The position numbers were made by a program, and so were the translations under genes. 64,000 bases of DNA from Melioribacter sp. (GTDB taxonomy: Bacteria; Bacteroidota; Ignavibacteria; Ignavibacteriales; Melioribacteraceae), in the NCBI GenBank assembly GCA_003155655.1, contig PMDS01000128.1, forward strand, positions 1 through 64,000, read 5' to 3'. This document shows positions 61,947-64,000 of this stretch, piece by piece (the first letter of the stretch is position 1; each line of letters begins with the position of its first letter). The notes under the pieces are model-generated. The model worked only from the letters and a program-made list of their open reading frames with translations. It searched no databases and was not told where the DNA came from.

Positions 61947-62484
61947 TCAATCACTTAATTTGATTGTTGCTTCATCAATTAAAATTGTCTGCCTGATTTC
62001 TCCACGTTTGAATGGTGATGCAGGTAAAATTCTCTTCTGCAGCGTATTTTTTGATGTCAATAAGAGAGATGTCTTTCCCTTTGCATGTAACAACTAATTC
62101 TTTAGCACCGCCTTAAAAATTTTGTACTGCATATTTAGAAACATCAAAAAAACTTTTATCTAAAAGCACGGGATTATCAGCATTATTTAGTTTGCCGGGA
62201 GCGCTCCAGCCGGCATACATTAAATCAAGTCCAAAATCTCCATTTGTTTCAAATTTGGTTTCAGAACTGCCAAAATCTTTGGCCTATTCTTCCTGTGTCC
62301 CCAATTTACCAGATAATAATTTCTTTCCATCAATTGATATCGTAAAATTTATTTTCTGGTTATTGAATACAAGGTTTAATTTCGAATCGACATGTTCTTC
62401 TTTGAATTGAACTTCCTGGGCTACGAGACAATTGACAGAGATAAAAGAAAAGACGATCAAAAATAATTTCAAGTTATCTTTCAT
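61947..62484 (-). pseudogene. Broken secreted protein gene
   Basis: The reading starts with a signal peptide (MKDNLKLFLIVFSFISVNCL). A stop (TAG, 62284-62286) follows 66 codons, a second stop (TAA, 62113-62115) 57 codons later, then a frameshift near 62030-62045. Between and after the breaks the text keeps a protein-like character (AKDFGSSETKFETNGDFGLD; GRKVNN-like turns; RILPASPFKRGEIRQTILID). No family is recognised. It is decayed beyond use unless the stops are sequencing errors. Confidence 0.7.
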
Positions 62485-62534
62485 AACACACTTATAAGTT
62501 TTTAATAAGGAATTATCAAAGTTGAATATTTATT

Positions 62535-63473
62535 TTAATTCATTATTGAAATAAAATACTTAATGGTTTCTCTAAGTCCATCCATCAAGTTCACATTAGG
62601 CTTAAAATCAAGTTTTTCTTCTGTTTCTTTTATTGAGGCAAGACTATGCTTGATATCTCCTGTTCTTTCTTTTTCATAGACTATTTTACTGCTGCTTTTA
62701 GTTTCATCAAGAACAACATTAACAATTTCATTAATTGAAATTGCTTTGCCGCCGGCGACATTAAATATACCATTAACCGCAGTATTAGTCGCGGCTAGAA
62801 TATTAGCCTGTACTGCATCTTTAACAAAAATAAAATCACGGGTCTGCTCACCATCGCCGTAAATTGTGATAGGTAAATTCTTCAAAGCTCTTTGAACAAA
62901 AATTGGAATTGCCGCTGCATATTGACTTGCGGGATCCTGCCGTGGTCCGAAAACATTGAAATATCTCAATGAGACTGCTCCCAGTTTGTACATTTCATTA
63001 TACATATTTAGATAATATTCACCGTCAAGTTTTGTAATTCCATAAGGTGATTTTGGCTGCGGCTTCATATCAATTGTTTGAGGCGACTGAGAGTTATCTC
63101 CGTAAATAGCAGCTGAGCTGCTAAATACAATTTTTTTTGCTTGATATTCTTTTGCGGCTTCAAGCACGTTTAATAATCCATCAACATTAATTTTAAAACA
63201 CTCGTGAGGTTTTTCAAAGGACTCAGGCACAGAAACCAGTGCAGCCAGGTGAAAAACATAATCCACATTTTTCATTACATTGAATACAATCTCGCGTTCA
63301 GTAATGCTTTCTTGATGAAAAATTACCTTCGGGAAAATATTAACGTTTGATAAGAAACCACTCCGTAAATTATCAATAACATGAACCTCGGCTCCCTCGT
63401 TGTTCCAGTATTCAACAATATGACTCCCAATAAAACCAGCACCGCCGGTAACAACTACTTTAGTTTTGCTCAT
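62535..63473 (-). CDS. NAD-dependent nucleotide-sugar epimerase (UDP-glucose 4-epimerase type)
   Basis: The extended short-chain dehydrogenase has about 312 residues. The NAD-binding motif is VTGGAGFIGSHIVEYW and the catalytic YxxxK is in SPYGITKLDGEYY. RYFNVFGPRQDP and a C-terminal GDGEQTRDFIFVKDAV are also typical. It acts on UDP-hexoses for surface polysaccharide. ATG at 63473 is used rather than the TTG at 63479. The gene downstream of its 5' end, a DegT aminotransferase, fits an LPS or O-antigen cluster. Confidence 0.93.
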   Translation of the reverse strand: MSKTKVVVTGGAGFIGSHIVEYWNNEGAEVHVIDNLRSGFLSNVNIFPKVIFHQESITEREIVFNVMKNVDYVFHLAALVSVPESFEKPHECFKINVDGLLNVLEAAKEYQAKKIVFSSSAAIYGDNSQSPQTIDMKPQPKSPYGITKLDGEYYLNMYNEMYKLGAVSLRYFNVFGPRQDPASQYAAAIPIFVQRALKNLPITIYGDGEQTRDFIFVKDAVQANILAATNTAVNGIFNVAGGKAISINEIVNVVLDETKSSSKIVYEKERTGDIKHSLASIKETEEKLDFKPNVNLMDGLRETIKYFISIMN

Positions 63474-63584
63474 TATCAATTCAATAAATATTAATAAATA
63501 TTCAGATAATACGCCCCTCTTTTGAGAGGCATATAATCTTTATTTGAAATTCCTAATGCAATTATAATGTTTGTACTCACCGGA

Positions 63585-64000
63585 TTATTTTGAAGCTTTC
63601 ATAAATTCGGCAATTGTGTCAACAACAAATTTAATTTGTTCATCTGTCAGTTCCGGATAAATTGGCAAGGCAATAGAATCAGTTGAAGCGCCATTAGAAA
63701 TTGGGAAATCTTCATCCTTGCAATTAAGGTATTCAAAACATTCCTGCCTGTGAAATGGAACAGGGTAATATATTTCGCAGCCAATTTCTTTTTTCCTAAG
63801 AAAATCCAAAAGCGGATTTCTTTTGTCGACTCTAATTATATATTGATTGTATATGTGATGATTCTTGTGCCCTGTATCTTTATAAATTGCCTTTGGTAAA
63901 AGGACTTTATTCTTTGAATCAAAAACTAACCTGCCCTCTTCATTAGCGAGACCAGCTTCAATGAAATATTTTGTATAAATGGATGCATTCTCCCTTCTCT
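63585..64000 (-). CDS. DegT/DnrJ/EryC1-type sugar aminotransferase, C-terminal part
   Basis: The reading stays open to the window edge, so the 5' part is outside. The C-terminal segment has HIYNQYIIRVDKRNPLLDFL, then EIGCEIYYPVPFHRQECF, and ends LPIYPELTDEQIKFVVDTIA, as in DegT enzymes. These PLP enzymes aminate nucleotide-linked keto sugars. The PLP lysine is outside the window. It lies 110 bp upstream of the epimerase, in one direction. Confidence 0.88.
   Translation of the reverse strand, partial: RRENASIYTKYFIEAGLANEEGRLVFDSKNKVLLPKAIYKDTGHKNHHIYNQYIIRVDKRNPLLDFLRKKEIGCEIYYPVPFHRQECFEYLNCKDEDFPISNGASTDSIALPIYPELTDEQIKFVVDTIAEFMKASK

Noticed and set aside
1-64000. CRISPR array
   Set aside because: No evenly spaced direct repeat of 25-40 bp with unique spacers was found; the only short-period array (47797) has 11-bp units.

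Overview
The window looks like a chromosome segment of an AT-rich Gram-negative bacterium of the Ignavibacteria/Chlorobi-Bacteroidetes side of the tree. Three things suggest this. There is an Alternative Complex III (Act) respiratory locus joined to an A2-type haem-copper oxidase. There is a surface protein with a type IX secretion (T9SS) C-terminal domain of the NYPNPFNPST kind. Many secreted or outer-membrane proteins have no relatives that I recognise. No genus can be named from the sequence alone.

Layout. (1) 0.05-15.1 kb, minus strand: a respiratory operon reading actA, a 57-codon Tat-like ORF, actB, actC, fused actD/E, actF, a monohaem cytochrome, SCO, ctaD, ctaE, COX4-like, ctaC, a palindrome cluster, ctaB, and a membrane protein with a cytochrome c tail. 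Together these move electrons from quinol through haem c to a Cu-containing terminal oxidase and include its assembly factors. (2) 15.3-23.9 kb, minus: a lipoprotein, polyprenyl diphosphate synthase, tatC, glyA, two surface proteins, a gmhB-type phosphatase and glycogen synthase. (3) 24.0-28.3 kb, plus: hutI, ftcD and cyclodeaminase, which form the folate branch of histidine breakdown, followed by a NamZ-like muramidase. (4) 28.2-36.5 kb, minus: an Ig-like lipoprotein, mltG, tsaD, proline dehydrogenase, coaE, rny, a likely 6S RNA, zapA and a coiled-coil ORF. (5) 36.5-43.1 kb, minus: the classic thrS-infC-rpmI-rplT-pheS-pheT translation cluster, in which infC appears to start at AUC. (6) 43.1-61.9 kb: an accessory region lying between tRNA-Val/tRNA-Leu and tRNA-Met. 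It holds VapBC, a GNAT, a T9SS thioester adhesin, a VOC protein, a PARIS-like ATPase/TOPRIM defence pair, a PEGA protein, tandemly duplicated lipoprotein/outer-membrane-protein modules, a glutaredoxin-like protein and a RibD-type reductase. (7) 61.9-64 kb: a broken secreted protein gene, a UDP-sugar epimerase and the end of a DegT-type aminotransferase.

The accessory region is punctuated by at least two dispersed repeat families. One is a short palindrome (copies at 43.12, 43.25, 44.95, 47.64, 48.86, 51.67, 59.54 and 61.67 kb), always in the same orientation. The other is a roughly 190-bp repeat (51.4, 59.3, 60.5 and a partial copy at 61.0 kb), always 3' of an accessory gene. In two genes the repeat supplies the C-terminal codons and stop. 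This resembles cassette-by-cassette accretion, but no integrase and no recognisable attC core boxes are visible.

The strongest leads for something new are five: the T9SS-exported thioester adhesin; the repeat-flanked PARIS-like pair; the repeat-punctuated cassette region as a whole; an eleven-unit T-tract array with 11-bp spacing at 47.8 kb; and the nested palindrome elements with terminal inverted repeats at 2.3 and 31.0 kb.
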